Assembly: GCA_002435785.1 (NCBI GenBank)
Contig: DIUC01000008.1
Coordinates: 28,188 to 48,801 of the forward strand
Length of the DNA: 20,614 nucleotides
Source of the DNA: Saprospiraceae bacterium UBA6168
GTDB lineage: Bacteria > Bacteroidota > Bacteroidia > Chitinophagales > Saprospiraceae
Reading direction: 5' to 3'
The notes beneath the pieces are model-generated. The model saw only the letters and a program-made list of their open reading frames with translations. It did no database searches and was not told the origin of the DNA. Position 1 is the first letter of the stretch. Every line of letters begins with the position of its first letter. The position numbers were made by a program, and so were the translations under genes. Shown here piece by piece: positions 7,979 through 15,336 of the stretch.

Positions 7979-8242
7979 TTAGCGGGACCGGCGAGGCCCA
8001 AGCTGAGCATGGGCTTGACTGCACCAGGTTTCATCGTTGCTCGTTAAGGCCTCTGAGCGAGGCAAAAACACGCCGCAATGCGCGCACTGGACCATTGCCT
8101 CCGCGCCAGGTAATGGATTGTTACGCGCAGTCTGGTTGTCTTGTTCGGTGCGAAAACGTTTTTTTGCCGCCTGATGCGACAGGTAGCGGCTGACAAGCAG
8201 CACAGCAAAAAACACGGCGATCCAAAAAAGCGTTTTACCCAT
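7979..8242 (-). CDS. PP0621-like small membrane protein with zinc-ribbon-type cysteines
   Basis: An 87-residue protein with one N-terminal membrane helix (about residues 4-20), a basic and polar linker, and a C-terminal domain carrying Cys53-x2-Cys56 and Cys74-x3-His78, a likely zinc site. This architecture matches the PP0621 family of proteobacterial proteins of unknown function. The start is supported by GAGG about 11 bases upstream. The gene follows the ypjD-like gene by a single base and precedes ampD by nine bases, so all three are probably co-transcribed. The function is not known; the conserved placement suggests an envelope role, which is inference. Confidence 0.85.
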   Translation of the reverse strand: MGKTLFWIAVFFAVLLVSRYLSHQAAKKRFRTEQDNQTARNNPLPGAEAMVQCAHCGVFLPRSEALTSNDETWCSQAHAQLGPRRSR

Positions 8243-8243
8243 T

Positions 8244-9098
8244 TCAATGCCTCTGCAGGATGACTTCGATGACGAAGCGCGAGCCTGTGTAGGCTAACAC
8301 GACAAAAGCAAATCCCACTAAGGTATAGCGCAAGGCCGTGCGCCCGCGCCAGCCCCTCAGGTGCCGCCCGACAATCAGAATGCTAAAAGTCAGCCAGGAC
8401 AGCAAAGTAAAGATGGACTTGTGATCAAGCGGTAACCATTTTCCGGACAAGGAGAGCGAGATTAAGGCGCCCGAGACGAGCGTCAAGGTCAGGGCCGCAA
8501 AGGCGACCCATATCAGACGAAAAAGCACTTGTTCTTGCGCGAGGAGTGGTGGTTGCGCATCAAGTAGGCGACCCACCGCGCGTCGGATCGGTCCGGGATG
8601 CGCACCCTCATCGCGGGGGAAATGAAGTCTGCGATCTAAACCCGACATCAGCATCGCCTGAAGTGCGGCAATGGTGACGAGTGCATAGGCTGACAAAGCG
8701 ATCAGCAAGTGGATGCGCAAGCCCGGGTCGTTGGCATGCGCGATCAGTTGCGATTGAGGGAAGGAAATTGCCAAAAGGCAAACGATCGTGCCGACAGGTA
8801 AAAGCAAAAGCTGTAGTCCATCAATTCGGATGAACAGGCTTTCTAGCCAGAAAACAATCATGCCGATCCAGACGGCGGCAGAAAGTGCGAGCGTCCAGCT
8901 AATTCGAAGGTTGCCGCTTTGTAAGACCATGTCTCGCAAGGCAATTCCGTGTAAAACAATGGCTAAAAGCAGCCCGATACGCGCAAGGCTGCTCGCCTTG
9001 ACGATCGGAGGTTCCGAGGACAGCGAGCGACAAAGACCGAGGCCGAGAGCGGCATAGGCCAACGCAGCGAGGGAGTGAAATACAATACCGGCAGACAT
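8244..9098 (-). CDS. CcsA/YpjD-like cytochrome c assembly membrane protein
   Basis: Inner-membrane protein of 284 residues with about eight hydrophobic helices, related to CcsA/ResC haem-handling proteins and to YpjD, which in proteobacteria typically lies divergent from ffh. The segment LDHKSIFTLLSWLTFSILIVGRH carries the conserved His-Lys before a helix, as in that family. The open frame continues further upstream to 9482 but there it lies antisense to ffh, is low-complexity Ser/Thr/Arg and has no membrane character. The ATG at 9096-9098 (MSAGIVFH) is therefore chosen. The gap to the ffh start is 28 bases, leaving little room for two promoters. Whether it acts in cytochrome c maturation is uncertain, since YpjD itself is not shown here to bind haem. 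Confidence 0.88.
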   Translation of the reverse strand: MSAGIVFHSLAALAYAALGLGLCRSLSSEPPIVKASSLARIGLLLAIVLHGIALRDMVLQSGNLRISWTLALSAAVWIGMIVFWLESLFIRIDGLQLLLLPVGTIVCLLAISFPQSQLIAHANDPGLRIHLLIALSAYALVTIAALQAMLMSGLDRRLHFPRDEGAHPGPIRRAVGRLLDAQPPLLAQEQVLFRLIWVAFAALTLTLVSGALISLSLSGKWLPLDHKSIFTLLSWLTFSILIVGRHLRGWRGRTALRYTLVGFAFVVLAYTGSRFVIEVILQRH

Positions 9099-9126
9099 GT
9101 GTCTAGTGTAAAGCGAAACCGTCACC

Positions 9127-10512
9127 ATGCTTGAAAATCTCACCCAACGTCTATCCCGTGTCGTCAAGACCATGCGGGGCGAAGCACGTCTAACTGAAAC
9201 CAATACACAGGACATGCTGCGCGAGGTGCGCCTGGCTCTGCTTGAGGCGGATGTCTCTTTGCCTGTTGTGCGTGACTTCATCGCGCGCGTCAAGGAAAAG
9301 GCGCTAGGTGAGGAGGTGGTGGGCAGTCTGTCACCTGGACAGGCTCTGGTCGGGGTGGTGCACCGGGAGCTGACCTCTTTGATGGGGGGTGATTTAGGCC
9401 CCGATGCGAGCGAGTTGTCGCTGGCTATGCAGCCTCCAGCGATTATTTTGATGGCGGGTTTGCAGGGCGCGGGTAAAACCACGACGACTGGTAAGCTCGC
9501 CCGCTGGTTATCCGAGGGTAACCACGTTCAAAACGGACGCAAGACCGGTAAAAAGAAGGTTGCCGTGGTCAGCGCCGACGTATACCGCCCGGCAGCCATT
9601 GAGCAGCTCAAGACTGTTGCCGAACAAGTGGGGGTTGAGTGGATTGCTTCGGATGTGACGCAAAAGCCCGAGGATATCGCCCGCCAAGCGGTTGACTATG
9701 CGCGCCGGCACCATTTTGATGTGCTGATTGTTGATACGGCCGGACGACTAGGTATAGACGAGGCCATGATGCGCGAGATTCGTGCGCTGCATGATTTTCT
9801 AAAACCCGTCGAGACCCTGTTCGTGGTCGATGCGATGCAGGGTCAGGACGCGGTCAACACGGCACGTGCCTTTGGCGAGGCCTTACCTTTGACGGGTGTC
9901 GTGCTGACCAAGCTCGATGGCGATGCCCGCGGTGGCGCCGCGCTGTCCGTGCGTCATGTGACGGGCAAGCCACTCAAGTTTGTCGGCGTTTCTGAAAAGC
10001 TCGATGGCCTTGAGCCCTTCCATCCTGAGCGGATGGCGCAGCGCGTCCTGGGCATGGGCGACATCGTGTCGCTGGTGGAAAAGGCGCAGGAGCAGTTCGA
10101 CGAGGTGGAGGCCAAGCGGCTGGAGAAGAAAATCATGAAGAACAAGTTCGACTTCGAGGATTTTCTCAGCCAAATCAAGCAGATACGCCGCATGGGCGAC
10201 ATGAAGTCGCTGATGAACATGATACCCGGCATCAGCAAGGCCATCAAGGATGTGGACATTGACGAGAAATCATTGAACCGGGTGGAGGCCATCATCTTCT
10301 CCATGACCCCGGCTGAGCGCAAGAACCCCGAACTGCTCAACATGAGCCGCAAAAAGCGCCTCGCCATTGGCAGCGGGCAGGACTTGAACCAAATCAACAT
10401 GTTCATCAAGCAGTTCGACCAGATGCGGAAGATGATGCACCAAATGACGAAGATGCCGGGCTTTAGCGGGGGCAAGATGCCCGCTGCGCCGAAGGCTGGT
10501 TTCAGGCGCTAA
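9127..10512 (+). CDS. ffh: Signal recognition particle protein Ffh, mosaic of two lineages
   Basis: GTPase that binds 4.5S RNA and signal peptides and brings ribosomes to FtsY and SecYEG. The 461-residue frame is unbroken. The N and G domains (1 to about 305) carry GLQGAGKTTTTGK at 111-123, DTAGR at 203-207 and TKLDGDARGG at 261-270, with a sequence like Burkholderiales Ffh. After the conserved RVLGMGDIVSLVE stretch (about 307-318) the M domain reads like Bacteroidota Ffh: KNKFDFEDFLSQIKQI, IPGISKAIKDVDIDEKSL and the RNA-binding SRKKRLAIGSG at 407-417. Betaproteobacterial M domains normally differ strongly here. The divergent ypjD-like gene upstream fits a betaproteobacterium, whereas everything after the gene fits Bacteroidota. 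A chimeric contig is the likely cause, so this exact protein may not exist. No strong ribosome site precedes the ATG. Confidence 0.9.
   Translation: MLENLTQRLSRVVKTMRGEARLTETNTQDMLREVRLALLEADVSLPVVRDFIARVKEKALGEEVVGSLSPGQALVGVVHRELTSLMGGDLGPDASELSLAMQPPAIILMAGLQGAGKTTTTGKLARWLSEGNHVQNGRKTGKKKVAVVSADVYRPAAIEQLKTVAEQVGVEWIASDVTQKPEDIARQAVDYARRHHFDVLIVDTAGRLGIDEAMMREIRALHDFLKPVETLFVVDAMQGQDAVNTARAFGEALPLTGVVLTKLDGDARGGAALSVRHVTGKPLKFVGVSEKLDGLEPFHPERMAQRVLGMGDIVSLVEKAQEQFDEVEAKRLEKKIMKNKFDFEDFLSQIKQIRRMGDMKSLMNMIPGISKAIKDVDIDEKSLNRVEAIIFSMTPAERKNPELLNMSRKKRLAIGSGQDLNQINMFIKQFDQMRKMMHQMTKMPGFSGGKMPAAPKAGFRR
10048..10092. other. Probable junction between betaproteobacterial and Bacteroidota sequence
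   Basis: The lineage of the Ffh sequence changes within codons about 308-322, a segment (GMGDIVSLVEKAQ) almost identical in both lineages. Such a shared stretch is where an assembler could join two genomes or where homologous recombination could occur. The exact base cannot be fixed by eye. Confidence 0.75.
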
Positions 10513-10535
10513 ACTCGCCGCTCCGCAATACAAAG

Positions 10536-10579
10536 AATCGTGCATTGGCCAAAGTCGGGTCGGTGCACGATTTTTTTTT
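10536..10579 (+). terminator. Intrinsic terminator after ffh
   Basis: A 9-bp perfect stem, AATCGTGCA (10536-10544) with TGCACGATT (10564-10572), closes a 19-base loop and runs into nine T residues (10571-10579). It lies 24 bases after the ffh stop. Confidence 0.85.
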
Positions 10580-10857
10580 GTCTGCGCCCAAAAAATTCAT
10601 TTTTGCAGAATACAAACGCAAGAATAATTTTCGACCCGGTTTTCGGAATAATAATTTGTTAGGTAGGGGTTATTTTATCGTAAACAGTTTTTTATTCTAA
10701 ACAAGGCAACTAACAGGTCATTAAAAGCCCCCATTGATTTGCACCGCCATCGAATATTTTGAGAAAAAGCAAAACGGCATAGGGGTTGCCCTTCCAATCC
10801 GTGTCTATGCTCATGTAAACTCAAATTAGTTATCACAGCAAAGAAAATTTGAAAGAC
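10580..10857. other. AT-rich spacer before the Crp/Fnr gene
   Basis: This spacer of 278 bases holds no gene that can be supported. It should contain the promoter of the regulator gene, but no clear Bacteroidota-type TTTG / TAnnTTTG pair with the right spacing was found, and no tRNA fold was seen. Confidence 0.5.
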
Positions 10858-11547
10858 ATGACAGCAACGACTACACAAAATGGCATCGCTCCAATCTCTG
10901 AATTCCCGCTTTTCGACTGCCTCACCGAAGAGGAAAAAGTAAAATTGGACGCAATGGCTGAGTACCGGGTCAAACCCAAGTTCAGCTATGTTTACCTACC
11001 AGACGAGGCTTCCGACCAGATTTTCTTCTTGGCAAAAGGCATCATCAAAATTGCCACGCACTCCGACGATGGCAAGGAAATCATCAAGTCATTGTTCCAG
11101 CCACTGGCCATGTTCGGTGAACTGGGCATCATCGGCGAGACCCGCCGCCAAGACCTTGCACAGGCACTGCGGGAAGAGGTGCATCTCTACTCCTTGAAGG
11201 TGGAGGACTTCAAGCGGCTGATGCGCATGAACTTCCAACTCTGCGACCGCATCATGGGCCTGTTCGGCAACCGCCTGATGCGGGCGGAGAACCAGTTGGA
11301 GTCGCTGATTTTCAAGGATGCCCGCACCCGCATCGTGGAGTTCATCAGGGATTCCGCAGAAAAAACGGGCCGCAAGGTCGGGCTGGAAATGCTGCTCAAG
11401 CACTCCCTCACGCACCAGGACATCGCCAATATCACCTGCACTTCCCGCCAGACCGTGACGCTTGTGCTGAACGAGCTGCGCAAGTTGGATTTGATTTATT
11501 TCAACCGGGGAAAAATCTTGGTACGGGACATGACAAGGTTAGTATAA
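10858..11547 (+). CDS. Crp/Fnr-family transcriptional regulator
   Basis: DNA-binding regulator of 229 residues with the two-domain plan of the Crp/Fnr family. A cyclic-nucleotide-binding-like beta roll covers about 20-135, including AKGIIKIATHSDDGKEII and the FGELGIIGETRR segment that resembles the phosphate-binding cassette. A long dimerisation helix follows, then a winged helix with the HTH near 184-210 (LTHQDIANITCTSRQTVTLV). The N-terminal cysteine cluster of oxygen-sensing FNR is absent, so an iron-sulphur sensor is unlikely; the ligand is unknown. The ATG at 10858 is preferred over a TTG nine bases upstream. No Shine-Dalgarno sequence is present, as usual in Bacteroidota. It is a single-gene unit ending at the terminator at 11576-11602. 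It faces the pnt operon tail to tail, so control of that operon is possible but not shown. Confidence 0.92.
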   Translation: MTATTTQNGIAPISEFPLFDCLTEEEKVKLDAMAEYRVKPKFSYVYLPDEASDQIFFLAKGIIKIATHSDDGKEIIKSLFQPLAMFGELGIIGETRRQDLAQALREEVHLYSLKVEDFKRLMRMNFQLCDRIMGLFGNRLMRAENQLESLIFKDARTRIVEFIRDSAEKTGRKVGLEMLLKHSLTHQDIANITCTSRQTVTLVLNELRKLDLIYFNRGKILVRDMTRLV

Positions 11548-11575
11548 ACAACGCTGTAACATATTCAAAAACACA

Positions 11576-11602
11576 AAAGGCTGCCCACACTGGGCAGCCT
11601 TT
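11576..11602. terminator. Intrinsic terminator after the Crp/Fnr gene
   Basis: A 12-bp perfect stem, AAAGGCTGCCCA with TGGGCAGCCTTT, closes a CAC loop. T-rich sequence follows on the plus strand, and A-rich sequence precedes it, so it may also stop transcripts coming from pntB. Confidence 0.88.
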
Positions 11603-11610
11603 CTTGTTTT

Positions 11611-11678
11611 GTGGTCGCCCAATTTATTGGGCTGACCGAATCTTTTTGCAAGGTCAATCCAAATCATTGGGCGACCAC
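11611..11678. repeat. 68-bp imperfect palindrome between the regulator and pntB
   Basis: Two 27-base arms (11611-11637 and 11652-11678) are inverted copies with 22 of 27 positions matching, around a 14-base loop. The outer 13 bases, GTGGTCGCCCAAT and ATTGGGCGACCAC, match perfectly. The left arm can also fold on itself (GCCCAAT with ATTGGGC). No T-run follows on either strand, so it does not look like a simple terminator. No gene is inside. Confidence 0.8.
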
Positions 11679-11689
11679 ACACCCTTTCA

Positions 11690-13084
11690 TCAAGTCATTT
11701 TCACCTCGCCCACCAGCTTTTGGAGGGTATCTTTGGCGTCGCCAAAAAGCATCTTCGTCTTGGCATGGAAGAACAGCGGGTTCTCGATGCCAGCATAGCC
11801 CGACCTCATGCTCCGCTTCATCACGATGACGTTCTTTGCCTCCCAGACTTTGATGACGGGCATACCGTAGATGGGGCTGCCGGGGTCGTCTTCTGCGCTG
11901 GGGTTCACCACGTCGTTGGCACCCACGATGATGGCCACGTCCGTGCTGGACATCATGCCGTTGGCGTCCTCCATTTCAATGAGCTTTGGGTAAGGCACAT
12001 CGGCCTCCGCCAACAGCACGTTCATGTGGCCCGGCATACGGCCCGCCACGGGGTGTATGGCATAATAGACCTCCACGCCCTTTGCCTCCAATTGCTTCTC
12101 AAGGTCATGGCAAATATGTTGCGCTTGCGCAACAGCCAAACCATAGCCGGGCACGATGCACACCCGAGTGGCGTAGGAGCAAAGAATCGCTGAATCCGTC
12201 AGGCTAATTTCCTTCACCGTTTGGTCGCCACGAGCCGCCGCCGCCCCAGCGGCACTGCCACCGAACGAGCCGATGATGACGTTGAGCAAGGAACGGTTCA
12301 TGGCCTTGCACATCAGTACCGTTAGTATCGTGCCCGCCGAGCCGACGAGGATACCGCCCGTGAGCATGATTTGGTTGTCGTACAAAAACCCGCCAAACGC
12401 TGCGGCCATGCCCGTCAGGGAGTTCAGCAGGGAAATGACCACGGGCATGTCGGCACCACCGATGGGCATCACGAAGAGGATACCATAGAGCAAGCTCAAC
12501 ACCAACAGCAACCACAGCACCGACGGCCCAAGTGTGGTCGGTGAGGTGACTGCCACCACCAAAATGCCGATGATAACCGCCAGCAACAACAAGTTGAAGA
12601 CGGTGAGCCATTTGGCAGAAAAGTCCTTTATTTTTTCGTCCAATTTGCCGAAGGCTATCATGCTCCCACTAAAGGAGATGCTGCCAATGATGAGGCCGAG
12701 GAACACCACTAACCAATGCCCCGCCCCTGCGCCATCTGGCGGGGTCGAATTGTACTCCACGATGGAAATAATGGCCGCACAGGCACCGCCCATCCCATTG
12801 AAAAGGGACACCATCTGCGGCATTCCGGTCATCTTCACCTTCATGGCCATAGACCAGCCGATGAGGGTACCTACGCCCATCGCTGCTGCTATCCAGCCGA
12901 TGTTGCCGATGCGCTCACCGTTGTGCTCGTGAAAAAGGACGGTGGCCAATATGGCCAACCCCATGCCCGCTGCTGCCAGCAAGTTGCCCTGCCGGGCCGA
13001 GTCCGGGTGACTTAGTTTTTTCAAGCCCACCACGAAGGTGATGGAGCCGATGAGGTACGAAAGTTCGAGTAGGAAAGAACTCAT
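11690..13084 (-). CDS. pntB: NAD(P) transhydrogenase subunit beta
   Basis: Membrane and NADP(H)-binding subunit of proton-translocating transhydrogenase, which uses the proton gradient to reduce NADP+ with NADH. The 464-residue length is standard. Residues 1 to about 265 form the dII membrane part with about nine helices. Asn96 in the MVSLFNGMGG segment sits where E. coli has the proton-channel His91; Asn also occurs there in some family members. The dIII NADP domain (about 290-464) shows VPGYGLAVAQAQH (311-323), HPVAGRMPGHMNVLLAEA and the VGANDVVNP loop (387-394). It is the last gene of a three-gene operon, after a repeat-filled 103-base spacer. AT-rich bases rather than a Shine-Dalgarno sequence precede the ATG. 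Confidence 0.97.
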   Translation of the reverse strand: MSSFLLELSYLIGSITFVVGLKKLSHPDSARQGNLLAAAGMGLAILATVLFHEHNGERIGNIGWIAAAMGVGTLIGWSMAMKVKMTGMPQMVSLFNGMGGACAAIISIVEYNSTPPDGAGAGHWLVVFLGLIIGSISFSGSMIAFGKLDEKIKDFSAKWLTVFNLLLLAVIIGILVVAVTSPTTLGPSVLWLLLVLSLLYGILFVMPIGGADMPVVISLLNSLTGMAAAFGGFLYDNQIMLTGGILVGSAGTILTVLMCKAMNRSLLNVIIGSFGGSAAGAAAARGDQTVKEISLTDSAILCSYATRVCIVPGYGLAVAQAQHICHDLEKQLEAKGVEVYYAIHPVAGRMPGHMNVLLAEADVPYPKLIEMEDANGMMSSTDVAIIVGANDVVNPSAEDDPGSPIYGMPVIKVWEAKNVIVMKRSMRSGYAGIENPLFFHAKTKMLFGDAKDTLQKLVGEVKMT

Positions 13085-13113
13085 GTTTTTGTCGTTGGAG
13101 ACTGGTTGGTGTT

Positions 13114-13187
13114 ATTGGTAATTGGTAATTGGTGATTGGTGTGTGCCGTAATCATTAGTCACCAATTACCAGTTACCAATCCCCAAA
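13114..13187. repeat. Inverted heptamer array in the pntA-alpha2 / pntB spacer
   Basis: Four tandem heptamers (ATTGGTA twice, ATTGGTG twice) fill 13114-13141. After 18 bases, four inverted ones (CACCAAT, TACCAGT, TACCAAT, CCCCAAA) fill 13160-13187. The two 28-base arms match at 23 of 28 positions, so the operon transcript can form a long hairpin. The array ends exactly at the pntA-alpha2 stop codon. Confidence 0.85.
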
Positions 13188-13496
13188 TCACTTCTTTTTT
13201 TTAAACATTTCAAGCATCCGGTTGGTGACGACGAAGCCGCCCACCACATTGAGGGTACCCAACACCACAGCGAGGAAACCCAGCGAAAGCGCCAGGTAAT
13301 CGTCGCTTTTGGCGTGTCCCATGACGATGATGGCACCGATGATGACCACCCCGTGTATGGCATTCGCCCCCGACATGAGCGGCGTGTGCAGGATGGCCGG
13401 TACATGGGAAATCACCTCAATGCCGAGAAAAATGGACAGGATGACGATGTAAATCATGTCCTGATTTTCAATAAAAAAGTTGGCTAAAGCATCCAT
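13188..13496 (-). CDS. NAD(P) transhydrogenase subunit alpha, part 2 (membrane)
   Basis: The 102-residue product is the separate membrane piece of the transhydrogenase alpha subunit, usually called PntAB or alpha-2; in E. coli it is the C-terminal end of PntA. It has three hydrophobic helices with the conserved HTPLMSGANAIHGVVIIGAI segment, followed by LALSLGFLAVVLGTLNVVGGF and a lysine-rich end. It lies between pntA-alpha1 and pntB in the same direction. The split alpha organisation is common in Bacteroidota and alphaproteobacteria. The start (MDALANFF) follows AT-rich bases without a ribosome site. Confidence 0.95.
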   Translation of the reverse strand: MDALANFFIENQDMIYIVILSIFLGIEVISHVPAILHTPLMSGANAIHGVVIIGAIIVMGHAKSDDYLALSLGFLAVVLGTLNVVGGFVVTNRMLEMFKKKK

Positions 13497-13504
13497 ATTT
13501 ATTT

Positions 13505-13536
13505 GGATTGTTGGATTGTTGAATGGCTGGATTGTT
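13505..13536. repeat. Octamer repeat in the pntA-alpha1 / alpha2 spacer
   Basis: Four 8-base units, GGATTGTT, GGATTGTT, GAATGGCT and GGATTGTT, fill most of the 48-base spacer between the two alpha genes. Confidence 0.75.
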
Positions 13537-13544
13537 GTTTTTAC

Positions 13545-14675
13545 CTACGCAGTAGCCATCAAGGTTTTCAGCCTTGGGCTGACGACCTCGCCTTGGTGCG
13601 CAATGCAAGTCCCTTCGATGATGTCGTCCTCGAAATTGAGCACGGCCTCCCCTTTTGGGGCCAATATCTTCAGGAAGTTCAGCACGTTCCTGCTGAACAT
13701 GGCGCTGGCGTCCCGTGGCACGGAAGCGGGCAGGTAGGAGTTCCCGATTATCTTCACGCCATTGATGGCCGTTGTTTTTCCATTTTCACAGTATTCGCAG
13801 TTGCCGCCGGAGGAGGCTGCGAGGTCAACCACCACTGAGCCGGGCTTCATGGCCTCTACGGTGGCTTTGCGGAGCAAAACGGGCGCTCGCCTGCCGGGAA
13901 TCTGCGCCGTGCAAATGATGATGTCGGCCATGCAGGCATGCTTATGCACCGCCTCGGCCTGCCGCTGCTTGAACTCTTCGGACTGCTCGATGGCATAGCC
14001 GCCAGCCGCCGCACTTTCCACGGCGCCCTCCACCTCCACGAACTTCGCACCAAGGCTCAACACCTCCTCCTTGGCTGCCGCCCGCACGTCGAAGGCTTCC
14101 ACCACAGCCCCCAATCGCTTGGCGGTGGCAATGGCTTGCAAGCCAGCAACGCCTGCGCCCAGTATCAAAACCTTGGCGGGCTTGATGGTGCCAGCCGCCG
14201 TCATGAACATGGGGAAAAAACCCGAGAACTCATTTGCCGCCAACAGCACGGCCTTGTACCCCGCCACCGTTGCCATGGACGAAAGCACGTCCATCGCCTG
14301 TGCACGGGTGCTCCGGGGCAGCATGTCCAGGCTGAATGCCGTGACCTTTCCACTGAGCAAAGGGGTGGTAACTTCCCGGTTGGTGAGGGGATTGTACTGC
14401 CCGAGCAGCATTTGGCCCGCCTTGACCTGAGCGACTTGCTCGGCGGTCAAGGGGTTGATTTTTACCACGATATCTGCTTTGGAAAGCACAGCAGTTTCGG
14501 TCACGACCTGCGCACCTTGGGCGGCGTAGTCTGCATCCCGATAACCGGCCCGTTCGCCAGCCCCTGCTTCGAGCAGGACTTCCGAGATTCCGAGTTTTAG
14601 CAACGATGCCACGGTCTCCGGAATGGTGGAGACCCGATTGTCAATACTGTCCTCTTTTAGAATGCCGAGCACCAT
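13545..14675 (-). CDS. NAD(P) transhydrogenase subunit alpha, part 1 (NAD-binding)
   Basis: Soluble dI component that binds NAD(H), 376 residues, and the first gene of the pnt operon. It begins with the alanine-dehydrogenase-like N-terminal domain. The mobile-loop region LPRSTRAQAMDVLSS (about 119-133) follows, then the Rossmann fold GAGVAGLQAIATAKRLGA (173-190) with Asp196 placed to bind the NAD ribose. An in-frame upstream start at 14732 would add 19 unconserved residues. The ATG at 14673-14675 (MVLGILKED) matches the family N terminus and is chosen. The upstream bases are AT-rich with no Shine-Dalgarno sequence. The membrane helices found at the C terminus of E. coli PntA are in the next gene. 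Confidence 0.95.
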   Translation of the reverse strand: MVLGILKEDSIDNRVSTIPETVASLLKLGISEVLLEAGAGERAGYRDADYAAQGAQVVTETAVLSKADIVVKINPLTAEQVAQVKAGQMLLGQYNPLTNREVTTPLLSGKVTAFSLDMLPRSTRAQAMDVLSSMATVAGYKAVLLAANEFSGFFPMFMTAAGTIKPAKVLILGAGVAGLQAIATAKRLGAVVEAFDVRAAAKEEVLSLGAKFVEVEGAVESAAAGGYAIEQSEEFKQRQAEAVHKHACMADIIICTAQIPGRRAPVLLRKATVEAMKPGSVVVDLAASSGGNCEYCENGKTTAINGVKIIGNSYLPASVPRDASAMFSRNVLNFLKILAPKGEAVLNFEDDIIEGTCIAHQGEVVSPRLKTLMATA

Positions 14676-14873
14676 AATAATTTGGTTAAAAGTTGAGCGG
14701 TTAGGGTGGCTGTCAAATCTGGAACCTGCCATTGAGATTCCCGATTATTAAGGAGACCCATTTCTCCAATTTCAAGAAACACTGTTTAAAATCGGGGCTG
14801 AAATTAGTGGTTTAAGGCAAATACAATAGCATTCAGCCTAAATTTCTACAATTTGTTTTCTTTGTTTGGATTC
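14676..14873. other. Spacer upstream of the pnt operon
   Basis: No gene can be supported here. It must hold the pnt operon promoter, read leftward. A partial TAnnTTTG-like element lies near 14714-14721 (one mismatch), but no correctly spaced TTTG partner was found, so it is not called. Confidence 0.4.
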
Positions 14874-14904
14874 AATAAAAAAAGGCTCAGGTGGAAAAGC
14901 CTTT
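14874..14904 (-). terminator. Intrinsic terminator after the small cytochrome c gene
   Basis: Read on the minus strand, AAAGGCT and AGCCTTT pair around a 10-base loop and run into a T tract. The plus-strand positions of the arms are 14881-14887 and 14898-14904. It lies 56 bases past the cytochrome gene stop. Confidence 0.7.
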
Positions 14905-14959
14905 CAAACGCAGGCTTTTGTCACGCCGAACCTTTTTTACGGGAGATTAAACTGGAAGG

Positions 14960-15256
14960 TTACTTTCCCTTTACCCCCAATTCGTTCCAAACGAATGCTT
15001 CTACAAGCTTGCCATCGGCTTCGTTGAGTTTTGCTTTGTCCTTTATCATGGGTTGAAGCACTTGGGACCACCTATCCACTGATTTGGATTTTACGTCAAA
15101 GACCGGGTGGCATTTGCCGCATTTTTCTTGGTAGATGGTTTTGCCAACAGCGTGGTCAGCATTTGACAAGGTTGGTGCTGACTTTTGCGCCGACTTTACC
15201 CCGCAAGCATACAATGCAGTCATCAGGAGGCATACGATAAACAGGTTTATTCTCAT
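14960..15256 (-). CDS. Small monohaem cytochrome c lipoprotein
   Basis: A 98-residue secreted electron carrier. It has a lipoprotein signal (hydrophobic stretch ending in LYAC, Cys18), so it is probably anchored to a membrane on the periplasmic side. The haem c site is Cys46-Gly-Lys-Cys49-His50; Met70 in the LQPMIKDK segment is a plausible second axial ligand. An earlier in-frame start at 15313 would add 19 residues before the lipoprotein signal, so ATG 15254-15256 is preferred. It is downstream of the esterase gene in the same direction, with an 80-base gap. The partner is unknown; the cytochrome-bearing dehydrogenase encoded two genes upstream is a reasonable candidate. Confidence 0.85.
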   Translation of the reverse strand: MRINLFIVCLLMTALYACGVKSAQKSAPTLSNADHAVGKTIYQEKCGKCHPVFDVKSKSVDRWSQVLQPMIKDKAKLNEADGKLVEAFVWNELGVKGK

Positions 15257-15336
15257 TGTGAATTTACGGATTGGTGAAAAAATTAATTGGTAGGCCGTCA
15301 TGCCAAATAGCACAGCGGCTTGGGTTTTGGCTTCGG

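Noticed and set aside
9099..9482. Upstream extension of the ypjD-like frame by 128 residues
   Set aside because: It lies antisense to the conserved start of ffh, is Ser/Thr/Arg-rich and not membrane-like. The family N terminus is found at the ATG at 9096-9098.
10738..10761. Bacteroidota promoter TTTG / TAnnTTTG before the Crp/Fnr gene
   Set aside because: The second element is one base short and the spacing is far below the usual 19 or so bases.
11720..12193. Long plus-strand open frames opposite pntB and pntA-alpha1 (also 13938-14600)
   Set aside because: They are His/Arg-rich shadows of well-conserved genes on the other strand, with no family resemblance or start signals.
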